Assembly (NCBI GenBank): GCA_013420905.1 | Contig: JAAXNY010000010.1 | Coordinates: forward strand, 2,046,001-2,110,000 | Length of the DNA: 64,000 nucleotides | Direction of reading: 5' to 3' | DNA from: Collybia mongolica | Taxonomy: Eukaryota; Basidiomycota; Agaricomycetes; Agaricales; Clitocybaceae | In this document: positions 9,924 to 19,887 of the stretch, piece after piece | How positions within the stretch are numbered: position 1 is the first letter of the stretch | Layout of the letters: the number at the start of each line of letters is the position of its first letter | Notes under the pieces: generated by a model | Databases searched by the model: none | What the model was told of the DNA's origin: nothing | Seen by the model: the letters and a program-made list of their open reading frames with translations, nothing else | Position numbers and translations under genes: made by a program

Positions 9924-10385
9924 ATGATTCCCATACTCAGGCGGCCACTCTCTGCCGTCCTTCTGCAGCCATATAACAGATTTTTTGCCACAAAAATTCA
10001 TCGCCTTCCGAATACAGGGGATGACGATGACTTTCGACCGCCGTGGGTGTACACAATGTCGAGATTGCTTTCGTACACTATGATACCAGGTATGCCTACT
10101 TCAATTCACTTAATTTCTTCATTCATCTAGGGCGTTGTTCATAGCCGTGGCTGCCTATGGAATTTTCGTTTACGACTTCGGTGAACGGGACCATGTCTTT
10201 CAACCAGTGTGTCAAATAAGAATTTTTATCTCTGTTCTTTTCCGGTTACTCACAGTGTTCTCTATCGGACCTAGGCTCGACGCTGGGTAGCGGAACAGAA
10301 GGCTACCTTTTTTGCCCTATCCCCTGCTGAACAGAGACTGCTCAATATTGAGAAATCCAACAATCCGGCGCCTGAGAAAGCTTGA
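9924..10385 (+). CDS. Small mitochondrial single-pass membrane protein (111 aa)
   Basis: Three exons (9924-10072, 10131-10206, 10275-10385) join in frame to 111 aa. The start, MIPILRRPLSAVLLQPYNRF, has Arg and hydrophobic residues without acidic ones, as in mitochondrial presequences. After an acidic GDDDDFRPPW segment comes one hydrophobic helix (ALFIAVAAYGIFVYDF), then a soluble helical tail (ARRWVAEQKATFFALSPAEQ). This resembles small accessory subunits or assembly factors of inner-membrane complexes, but I do not recognise the family. The first intron could start at 10073 (58 nt) or 10090 (41 nt). Only the 10073 donor keeps the downstream frame, so I chose it. Confidence 0.62.
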
Positions 10386-10795
10386 GGACGGGTCATATAA
10401 TGACGTTAAAGTGGAATAGAAAGTTATAGGGGTGGCTGGTATGTTTTTTGACTGGTAGTAGCTTCTGGAGTTTTAACCATGATTTTCCGTCAGACGACGT
10501 AAAATCGTTGCTCTATCTTTGTGTGCTCCTAGAGATTTCAGGAAACGACATCAAGGACTTGATAAAATCTACTCGCGCACTTTCTGTATATCGCGGAGGG
10601 CTGCCATGGGTGGAAGGTGCATTTAACCTACTGTTTGGACAGAATCAAAATATAGAGGCCAACATAGACGACCAGTTGTTTGTGGCAAAAAATCCAGCCA
10701 TCGTCTCAGTATGATTAGCTTGGACTTCAAATAACGAACTACAGTACTTGGATACCTTCAATCTCTCGCTCCATAGGGGAACGGAATGTCTTTGA
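10386..10795 (+). other. Intergenic between convergent genes
   Basis: This gap lies between the small mitochondrial protein gene (+) and the HET gene (-). An 88-codon open stretch at 10448-10714 lacks an ATG start and any family signature. Nothing else is seen. Confidence 0.5.
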
Positions 10796-12827
10796 TTAGA
10801 CTAGAGTGATCACAGAGTAGTTGCCTTCGGAACTGGGATCAAACTCTCCAAGGGATTCCTCCTCAATCACAAACATGCTCAACCGACGATATTTGTGGTT
10901 CCCATCACCTGTAGGTGTCACTAGTAAACTTACATATTGAATTTGATTTTCCGTTGGTGTGTCCCGCCCGATCAGCAGTGCAAAGAGTGGAAGCGTCTTG
11001 AGTCTCGTGAGATCGATATCATAGTCAAGGATGGTGTTCATATTCTTTTGATGACTGTCAGCAGAGGTCAAGTAAAATCTACCGTCATCGCTGGTGCCGA
11101 CGACGTGGACCTCGCACAAAGGAGCTCGGAGCGTGATCCACGCGTTGTCCACTTCTCCGTACGGATTTTCGCCCGTGACGCGCACATTATACGAAATGAT
11201 GCTGGCTAACTTAGGACATTGTTGCATGCTTTCTATTGCACCCTCGGCTCCATCAACAGAAAGCCATGACCATGATGGTGCTCGATACTCGGGAGGCCAA
11301 GGTCCTCCAGGGCGGCTTACTTGCCAGAGGAGGTCCGGAAGTAGGGTGCTTTCCCAGAGTCCCACTACGTACTTATCCTGGAGTTTTTCTTCGATCCTCT
11401 TGGCCAGGCCAGACAGAGCAGGAAGTTTGTCCGATGCTACTGTCAATTTACGACTACCGTAGAAGTCCATCAGTCCATCCCAAAGGAACCGCAAGTGCTT
11501 TCGTAAGTCTGTTGGGTCCGACATCTCGTGATGTGGGTCTACACCAAGATAGCGACCTGCAATACGGACACCATCTTCACCCCAAAATATTTCTTTACAT
11601 TCGTAGTACATCTGATCTGTGGCGAAAAACAGAGTTCTCGGACTCAGCATGCGCTCCTGTGTGGTCCATGCCCGGACACTGAGCGGCTCCTCCCTCATGA
11701 GCTGGTACTCATTGATGAATCTCGCCTTTTCCACGGGCACAAGAAAGGCATGCACATCGCCACTTATGCCTTGGGAGGACGTATATTTGAAGGAATGGTA
11801 TTTTCGATAGGGGCGTTGGGTAAAGCACCCCATTGTCCCATCGCGCGCGCTCGCTGCCGCGATCGTGAGGTACGAGTTTGCGTATACCTCTGCCATCCTC
11901 GATGCCTCGATCTCCCAATCCTTCCTATCTCCCTGGCAAATGCAGAGTGAGTCAATCCAGAGGTACGATATGCCCAAGTTTCGTGTGATAATCACTGCGT
12001 CCTGGAACGTCTTCGTCATATCTTGCAGTGCGATGCCTCGTTTCCTATCATCGATATTGGTACGTGTTGTTGTAAAAGGTTTTGCTAGATTTCCCCAGCA
12101 GTGGCTGAGAGTCGTGTAGGAGCCGTAAGCTCCTTCGGTTTCCCAAAGACGGATGGTATCTTTACTGACATCGAGGACTCGAGTTGGTAATGGAACATGA
12201 CCGGGATTACAGTTTTTATGCTCTGTGTTACATTTTTTCACCCAATCTAGACCCACGTTGAGAGTACTCTGCGAGGATGAATCTTCAATCACCTGTCGAC
12301 CACCAAACTGATGTGCAAGAGGGCTAGCGCCTGCGTAAAGTGCGTGAGTTGCGCCATCGTGGATGCGGGCGATAGCAACATCCCACCATCTGGTACGCAA
12401 TAGCTCACTGTGGCCACAAGAAAAGTGCTCTCTCCAGGCTTTCCGTCTGTCCAGACCGCGAATCCATCTTGCTTATGCTCGCGCGTCGCGTTATCTGTAA
12501 GCTATAATCCTGGGGCGCGTCAGGTAGTTTGAAGAACATTGGGATCCTGCTTCGTCTCTGTTTTGCATTCACCACGTTCTTTGAAAACTCGACAACCCCA
12601 TCGTGAATTACTGAACAGAGGGGGCATGTGAGGGAAGCTTTCTCGAGGATTTCGAGGTTCTGCTGATGTGGAAAGCCGAACCGTTGAGGCTGGAGTGCAC
12701 TTACGTAGGGCATGAGGACTTGGACCCCTGAGCCCACGGGGAAACTAGCAGTAATATGCGAGGGAAGTAAGGGTAGATTGTCAAATGGCGTCGAACGGCA
12801 AAGTTCACATAAACTCTTCAGATTCAT
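10796..12827 (-). CDS. HET-domain protein (heterokaryon incompatibility family)
   Basis: HET proteins mediate non-self recognition and programmed cell death in fungi, and many are of unknown role. The HET signature is complete: YTTLSHCWG, then GISYLWIDSLCICQGD, then DWEIEASRMAEVYANSYLTI. A Cys-rich N-terminus (SLCELCRSTPF, CPLCSVIHDG) precedes it, as in many Agaricomycete members, and a long variable region follows (RAWTTQERMLSPRTLFF, PSWSWLSVDG). Two frames must be joined. A 49-nt intron at 12408-12456 (GTCTGG...CCACAG) restores one frame and gives about 660 aa. The donor is weak, and an alternative reading (DGFAVWTDGKPGESTFLVAT) is open across the same bases, so a frameshift cannot be excluded. 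I chose Met at 12827 (MNLKSLCELC) because family members usually begin there; Met at 12914 is possible. Confidence 0.85.
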
Positions 12828-13248
12828 TGTGGTGATGGCTCGGAAATGACCTTTGCGTTCTGCCAAACAAACACGACTTGAATACTGACCACCGTGTCTT
12901 CCGCAACATCCCAAAAGGTTGCTAATGCTCCCAGTATACTTTTATACAGACGTGAAAAGGGTAGCTAAACTTCTTGATTTTTCTATTCACATGAAAGTGA
13001 ATCTAATCTGACTTTCAGGGCTGCCGTAGGAATTCGACAAGGGCAAATCGTATACATGCAGACATGATGAAACCCACATGCTAGAATACACGCCACCTGT
13101 AGTATCATACAGACTATCACCCAATACCTTCAATAGGGATACGAGGAAATTGCAGTGCATGTGACACGGAGGGGTCTAAACAGGAAGCTTCTCAGGATTT
13201 CGTGACTTGGAGTCTGATTACAATCTCTTGCTCCCACCTCTGTACACC
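12828..13248 (+). other. Divergent promoter region, HET / aldolase
   Basis: 421 nt separate the HET start (-) from the aldolase start (+). No ORF of note. The aldolase ATG has a good context (CACCATGG). Confidence 0.6.
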
Positions 13249-14559
13249 ATGGCTCAAATCACCACCAACAGCACCCCCGCCAACCTATTCTCCACACCCG
13301 ACCTTGCATCAAACCAGACACCTCACCCCGATGTTTTCCTATATCCTCGTCATTCGCCGTCCGTTGCTCGAGAGTTGATTGAGACGGCCCGGGCACTTGT
13401 CAATCCGCGCGGGAAAGGAATCTACGCCACAGATGAGACTCCCGACGCTATAGAAGCTGTTCTACGAGGCGCATCTGTGGGGGCAGAAAAGGACAAACAG
13501 CGGTCAGCTGAAGAAAACCGAGATCGAAGGAAGCGGTGGAGGGAAAGCGCTTACGAAGCTCTGCCCAATGGTAGAGTCCACGCTTACATCATATACTCTT
13601 GTTTTTAATGTCCTCCACAGAGTACATCTCCGGTGTCATCCTTTACTCCGAGACACTCCTCGATTTCGGGCTCGCGCCGATTCTCCTGAGGAAAGGGATT
13701 ATCCCAGGTGTCCGCGCCAACGGCGAGCTACGCCCTTTCCCTAGTTCTACGTCCGAGTTCATCGTACAAGGGCTCGATGACCTCCTTCCTCAGCTCCAAG
13801 CAGCCCGCGTAGCGGGCGCCCGGTTTTCCAAGTGGCGCGTCCCGATCGCGTGCACGGGTCTGACGCAAGGTCTCCCATCGCGCGCTGCCCTGGAAGTGCA
13901 TGCAGAAACGCTAGCCCAGTATGCGGCGATCAGCCAACAGGCGGGGCTGGTGCCGATCGTTGAGCCAGACGTGGAGTTTTCTGAAGATGCTGACTTGGCA
14001 AGGAGCGCCGAGGTGCACGAGCAAGCGATCGCATTGATTTATTCACGTTGTCTTGCACATGGAGTCCTCTTAGAAGGTGAGTTCTACTTGATGGTGCGGT
14101 ATTTCTATGCTAAGGGTATGCCACAGGATCGCTCCTCAAACCCTCATTCCCCCAACCTGGTCTCAAACACCCTTCTAGGGCGCAAATTACGCCTAACGAG
14201 ATTGCTCTGACGACTGCAACGATGATCTCGCGCGCAGTTCCATCTGCGGTCCCTGGTGTGGTCTTCCTCTCAGGTATACCTCTTTTCTATTAATCGGGTT
14301 CATCATTAACGTCGCTATTCCAGGCGGCCTTGCATCGTCTGTCGCAACTGCATATCTCTCGGCGGTTAATGTACTAGTTAACTCTGCTTCTCCGGCTTCA
14401 GCATTCTCCCGGCTACCGCCGCTAAGTTTCTCGTTTGGCCGGGCATTGCAAGGCGAGGCAGCACAACACTGGGTCAAAGGTGATGAAAAAGCGATGAAGG
14501 AGGCCTTTGAAAAATGGTCGAGAGCTTGTTGGCTCTCCGCGAAAGGCGAGGAAAAGTAA
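13249..14559 (+). CDS. Class I fructose-bisphosphate aldolase
   Basis: Four exons (13249-13570, 13621-14076, 14127-14273, 14324-14559) give 386 aa. The enzyme splits fructose-1,6-bisphosphate into two triose phosphates through a Schiff base with lysine. Visible landmarks of class I (animal/plant type) aldolase are GKGIYATDET (active-site Asp), GARFSKWRVPI (the KWR lysine), GLVPIVEPDVEF (catalytic Glu), LLEGSLLKPSF (the Schiff-base lysine in LLKPS), GVVFLSGG and LSFSFGRALQ. The residue that aligns with Lys107 of animal aldolase appears to be Arg (PGVRANGE), and the C-terminus stops after WLSAKGEEK without the flexible tail and terminal Tyr. Most fungi use a zinc class II enzyme for glycolysis, so this may be a second, non-standard aldolase. 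An in-frame ATG at 13207 is possible, but 13249 has the better context. Confidence 0.93.
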
Positions 14560-14725
14560 AGAGGCAAAATTGAGAATTTTTCATAACTGTCAACATCTCT
14601 TCGAATCAGATAAGATGTGTAATAATTAAGCATGTACCAATCGCCATTTCCAATGAGGTCAGACGGCGCGCGAAATCGGAACATAACGCCATTAAGATGC
14701 GCCGCGAGAAATCTGACATGGGATC

Positions 14726-15556
14726 ATGCTTGTGCTCCGACAAACCTTGTCGAGCCATTGCCTATATCGTTCTAGAGTCTCCAGTTCCTTCCCAACTTTG
14801 CGCGCTTTTGCGATGGACAAAGTCATTTCACAGCCCTCGCCTGACCAGCTCAAAGTGCTCCCTCATCACCAATACATCACTCCCGACCACCTTTCACCAT
14901 CAACCGTCGCTCCATCTCCGATCGACCAGTTCCGCACCTGGTTCAAGGAAGCCGTGGAGGGCGGCGTCGTCCAGGAGCCGGAAGCGATGTCCCTGTCTAC
15001 TGCGACGTCATCTGGGATCCCCTCTGCACGAGTCGTCCTATTCAAGCAGCTCGACGCACGCGGCTTCGTCTTCTTCACCAACTACACCTCGCGCAAGTCG
15101 CAGGAGCTGCTCGCAAACCCGAACGCGGCGCTCGTATTCTACTGGCGGGAGGTGCACAGGTCGGTGAGGGTGTTGGGAAGGGTGGAAAAGGTTAGTAAGA
15201 AGGAAAGCGAAGAGTATTACCAGAGCCGGCCGCTGGGCAGCCGGTTGGGGGCGTGGGCGAGCAGACAGAGCACCGTCGTTAGGGAGGACGAGCTCGCGGC
15301 GCGGTTAAAGAAGGTGGAAGAGCGGTTTGGGGAGGAGGTGCCACTGCCTGAGTTCTGGGGAGGGTGGAGGGTCGTTCCAACGTGCGTTTTGACTGTTTTT
15401 TTTGCCACTGTATATGGGCTACTGACTTGTGTGTTGAGTGAGATGGAGTTTTGGTGCGGAAAGCCATCCCGCCTGCACGATCGTGTTCGCTACCTCCGCG
15501 TCGAGGGCTCACTGGACGATCACCCTGAGTGGAAGATAGATCGACTTGCACCCTGA
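14726..15556 (+). CDS. PDX3: Pyridoxamine 5'-phosphate oxidase (vitamin B6 salvage)
   Basis: Oxidises pyridoxine or pyridoxamine 5'-phosphate to pyridoxal 5'-phosphate with FMN. Family blocks are in order: PIDQFRTWFKEAVE, MSLSTATSSGIPSARVVLFK, GFVFFTNYTSRKSQEL, FYWREVHRSVRVLGRVE, YYQSRPLGSRLGAWASRQS (phosphate/FMN contacts), WGGWRVVPTEMEFWCG, and RLHDRVRYLR near the end. Splicing a 57-nt intron (15382-15438) gives 257 aa and restores PTEMEFW. The intron length is a multiple of three and holds no stop, so the unspliced frame also reads through. The first about 29 residues (MLVLRQTLSSHCLYRSRVSS...) look like a mitochondrial presequence; a second Met at MDKVISQ would give the cytosolic form. It lies 167 nt downstream of the aldolase on the same strand. 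Confidence 0.95.
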   Translation: MLVLRQTLSSHCLYRSRVSSSFPTLRAFAMDKVISQPSPDQLKVLPHHQYITPDHLSPSTVAPSPIDQFRTWFKEAVEGGVVQEPEAMSLSTATSSGIPSARVVLFKQLDARGFVFFTNYTSRKSQELLANPNAALVFYWREVHRSVRVLGRVEKVSKKESEEYYQSRPLGSRLGAWASRQSTVVREDELAARLKKVEERFGEEVPLPEFWGGWRVVPTCVLTVFFATVYGLLTCVLSEMEFWCGKPSRLHDRVRYLRVEGSLDDHPEWKIDRLAP

Positions 15557-16276
15557 GTTAGAGAGCTCATTAGATTTTTACGACTCTTATACAAGTCAGG
15601 CTACTAGGAGAACTTGAAGATACCAGATCGAAACCCGAAGTCCTTACGTCTAAAGCTTGTAATGACTTCTAATCTTTTACGCTTAAACGATGCACATATG
15701 TACATCTGCACATGCGAGATCACCGCACACGATATGAATGTTGGTGCATCAAATTGCGGGGAATTTCCGCGACCCGTCGGGGCGCAGCACCCAGCTGTTC
15801 CCATTTCGACTTGGGGCTCCACTCCACTCGGAGCGCGGTGAGAGAAACCTAAAGAGAGTGCTCGGGGAAACATATGGTACTTTATCGCAAGCACATTGGA
15901 AGAGGGTTGGAAGGCACGGTGGCGTTAATTATCTCCATCAGACAAATACTGGTGGGAATAAATGGAACTTGGCTTCGACGTTGAAATATTCAGTCGTTGC
16001 CGCGAAAAAGGGGTGCTCAAGGTTGTTGAAAATGGGGAAGCGTGTTGGATATTAACAGCTTCAAGCCATCTCGCGAACAAGAACGACGGAAAGGGGGGAG
16101 AAGGGTCGAATTATTTATTTAAGATTCAAAGGCAAGGAGGGCATTTGCCGAAGATGTGATCAAGATCAACTTGGTTTCGCCAATTTAGTAACGCGCTTGT
16201 GTACCTTTTAAACTTGCTCTCCTCCGTTCCCAGCACCAGCGTCGCCCGTCCTTTCCGACCAAGCGTCAGTCGCACC
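15557..16276 (+). other. Intergenic, no gene recognised
   Basis: About 720 nt between PDX3 and the kelch-BTB gene. It contains several short overlapping ORFs on both strands without family features. It should hold the terminator of PDX3 and the promoter of the kelch gene. Confidence 0.55.
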
Positions 16277-19200
16277 ATGCTTCACTCAATCTACGACTTG
16301 ACGACTTTCTGTCGGAAGACAACAGGAGATGTCCCTGCCAAGCTCGTGGTACGTATCCGTGGCATCAGGTTGGTGGGTCCGAATTGACGATTCTGCAGGG
16401 AGCATCAACGACTGTTGTAGGATCGAAGATGTACCTTTTCGTAAGTGACTCGAACTTAGTCGATGATTTATGCCTCAACCCAGTATAGGGAGGTCGTCTC
16501 GTAACGGAGCGCAAGATGGTCTCAGACTTGTATGTTTTCGACCTGGAAACCTTCAATTGGGAGAGGGTGCCGATTTCACTAGAAGATGATGTTCCACGGG
16601 CGCGCTACTTCCATAGCGCTGATGCCTGTGAGTTGAAATGCACCTCAATATTTGGTTCGAATAGCTAAGCTCATCGCGTCGGGAATGTCAGGGAACAACC
16701 ATCTCATCATCTTCGGTGGCATGAGCAACCAACCAGAATCCCTGAACCCCGACGAGCTGTGCGTCTTGAATGACGTGCGGTTCTTCGACCTCTCCTCCCG
16801 CCGCTGGCTGCCCGCCCCACAACCCAGCCCGTTGACGTCCGACTCCCTGGCGCCACGAGCGCGTTATGCCCACCTGTCATCTGTCACAGCTGATCGCCTG
16901 TTCGTTATCGGCGGTCAGGACTTCAACAACACATGGCTCGACGATGTCTGTGTCTATGACCTTCCCAAGAAGGCATGGGTCCAACGCCGTGACTACCCCC
17001 GCCATTGTGGCACCTACCGCAGTGTCGCTGTCGCGTCACACACTTCCGTCCGTCAGCCACAAGAAGAGATTCGGAACTCTCAATCGTCTTCCACGCTTGG
17101 GCCTCCGGGGCAGCGTTTTGGGCCGGACCCGAGTTCCCAATCTCCTCCGCCCGACTTCACGCCCACAGAATCTTTGATACATTTGCCGTATTCTGCTCCA
17201 CCCAGCGAAGATCACCCTAGCGACATCTACCTCTACAGCAACTACAACGTGAACATATATATATATATTCCACCATACTATGACTAACGATTTTTCTAGT
17301 TCACTGACGTCAAACGCGAGCTCGAAATATTCTCCCCTCTCCCAGACACCGACTTTACAATTCAGGACAAGTCGTCGGCCATGTCCGGCACGACTTTCCC
17401 GCCCGGTCTTCGATTTCCCACCGGCGCCATCTTGGGAAACCACCTGATCATAGCTGGTACGTACCTCGCCCACAGCTATCAGTCGTTTTCCATCTGGGCC
17501 CTCGATCTCACCACGATGATCTGGATGCGCATTGACCCTGGGAAGGCCGTTGAAAGCGGGTCATGGTTCCGTGGGTGCCTCTGGGCTGAGGCGAACAAGT
17601 TTCTCATATTTGGGAACCGCGTTGGGAACCTTGTAGACGATTACAACCGACGCTTGCTCAGTTGGGACCATGTCGCGGTTGTCGATCTCGAGGCATTCGG
17701 AATTTACCAACCACCACTACTTAACTTGGATATTACGATGCAGGAGCTTGGCCTTGCGGCCCTCGAAGAACGCATCGTAACCGACTTCGAGATCATCTGT
17801 GACGACGGGCGTAAAATTGCCTGTTCTCGCAAAATTCTGGAGGAGCGATGGCCGTGGTTCAAGGATCAACGCAGTAGATTTTTGCAAACCGCGAAACAGA
17901 CATTGGAAACGTTGCCCACTTCTTCGATGCACATCGGACTTCCGGAGGTCCCTGGAACCGCTTCAGGAGAAGAACCGCGTATCGACCCTAGGCTTACCCC
18001 GCGCGCTTTCCATCTTTCAGAGCCATATCCCATCACGCTGGCTTTGTTACAGTATTTCTACACGACGGCGCTCGTGACGCCACTACAGCATGCTCCGGCT
18101 GTATTGAGCCAGCTCTTAGTATTAGCTACTACCTACGAAATTTCCCATCTCACGTCACTCGTTAAACATGCCATGCATCGCGCACTGTCCAACTCGACTT
18201 CCGTAGGGGTATATGAAGTCGCGACACTTTGCAGTTGTCGGAGTCTCCAGATTCGGTACGTGGTCATCAAACTTAGTTTACATCGTCTCAGATAAACTAA
18301 TCAATCTTGGATCATTAGAGCATTGAAGACTGTTATGGTTAGTCATCAATAATCAATACTTCAGGGGTTCTTTGCTCAATACCATTTGTAGTCTTACACT
18401 CAGAAACGCCCATCGCGAAGCCGAGGTGAGAAAGACGGAGGAAGTGGTAAGCCACCCGGTGGCACCGGAGGTGGAGGCCCAACTAATGGCGGTAGCGGGG
18501 GTTCTGGCAATGAATCTCAGTACATTTCTCGTCCACGCGGAACCTCGGACGCCAGGTGGCGCACTATACCTGAAAGCAGTGTCAACAACACGGGATATAG
18601 TAAGTATCAGTCAACTCTAGTTCGACTACTTGAAATCTGAATGTCTTATTCAGGTTCACGGGGAAATGTCATTCCTGTGGATGTAGCTCTGGAGGATCAA
18701 ATAACTCCCCTTCCAATCCTTTCTCGGCAGCGCTCGCATCGCCGCACACAGAGCGTAGTTTCCGTGCATACGGAGGACGAAATACACACCCTGGCTGAAT
18801 TCATGTCAACCTTTGCGGATACCCCGACATCGAGCGACACAGGTCGCTCCAACGATGATCTAGACACGGAGCTCCACCCTCGTATCCGATCTATTACCGT
18901 TACGAGCCTTGACTCTGCCTCACATTCCACGGCGTCAGTTCTCACTACAACGCCTTCCTACTCGGATTCGGATCATCAACAATCCTCGGACGGTCATGCG
19001 GATCGATCCGAACTACTCACAGCTTCATCTTATAATCTTATACGTCCACGCCCACTACGCATCCATACTGATACGCTGCATAAATCTACACCCTCCTTGA
19101 CATCGTCCGCTTCTTACAGTTCTCTTTCAACTGGGCGTTATACGTCTCCTGTCACCCCATTAACATCTTCCTCCGAGCTAATTGCTGCCTCTGAACTTGC

Positions 19201-19645
19201 GATTATTGACGAACGCTATTCCGACGATGCAGAGTCGCCTCACAACCAAGCCAGTCAGGAACCTTCCCCTTACAGTACTCAAGACACTCTCATGGCGTCC
19301 TGGCCACAGCAAAAATCTAATATCATCTGGGCTACTACACGTACCGTGGCACCAAACGATTTCACACCCCTTACGTCTACCTTCGAACCGGAAGCTTCTT
19401 CTATATCTCTACGCCTACCTCCTACACCTCGTAGTGCCGGTGGGACAACGTTCTCGCGGTTCTTATCACGGACACGGAAACAGAGCAGCGCTGCCGACCA
19501 AGAAATGCAAGCACAGGCTGCCGAGGAGAAGAGAATCAAAAAGGAAGACTCCAAGGCAAAGAAGGAAAAGGCCCGCCTGGAGAAACTCAAGCGTGAACTG
19601 GGTGTGCATCCGATTGTCCTGGGAGGGATGATGGCTCTGGGGTAA
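16277..19645 (+). CDS. Kelch-repeat / BTB protein, Ral2-LZTR1-like
   Basis: A spliced gene of about nine exons and roughly 950-980 aa. The N-terminal half holds kelch blades: SKMYLFGGRL, DLYVFDLETFNWERV, NHLIIFGGMS, FFDLSSRRW, DRLFVIGGQD, DVCVYDLPKKAWVQR, and a later GNHLIIAGTY...LDLTTMIWMRI. A BTB/POZ-like segment follows (DFEIICDDGRKIACSRKILEERWPWF ... LLQYFYTTALVTP). Then come a Gly-rich linker, a long Ser/Thr-rich tail, and a terminal charged helix (EEKRIKKEDSKAKKEKARLEKL). Kelch plus BTB in this order resembles fission-yeast Ral2 and animal LZTR1, which act on Ras, perhaps as CUL3 adaptors. That functional link is inference. Introns near 16350, 16440, 16627, 17250, 18257, 18335 and 18601 are normal GT-AG. 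The tail ends at VLGGMMALG. Confidence 0.85.
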
Positions 19646-19887
19646 ACTAATTTATTTATCACTTCCTCCGTTTTCTGTGCAGCTATTGATTTGCCTATCT
19701 CTACTTTGAATACTACTTATTACATTCGTTCAATCTACTGATCTTTTCCTCTTACTCACTGGAATGTTGTAACTGTTCTTACTATCCTCGATATCGCTAA
19801 GAATTATTGTATACATCATACACTACTTGGTGGTCAGAAATCGTGAACTGTGGAGATTCGCTATCACCATATCCATGCCGTTGCCAA

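Noticed and set aside
10448..10714. 88-codon open stretch between convergent genes
   Set aside because: It begins without an ATG and matches no family; probably chance in a 3' intergenic gap.
10937..12119. Several 60-148 codon plus-strand ORFs opposite the HET gene
   Set aside because: All are antisense shadows of the HET coding sequence.
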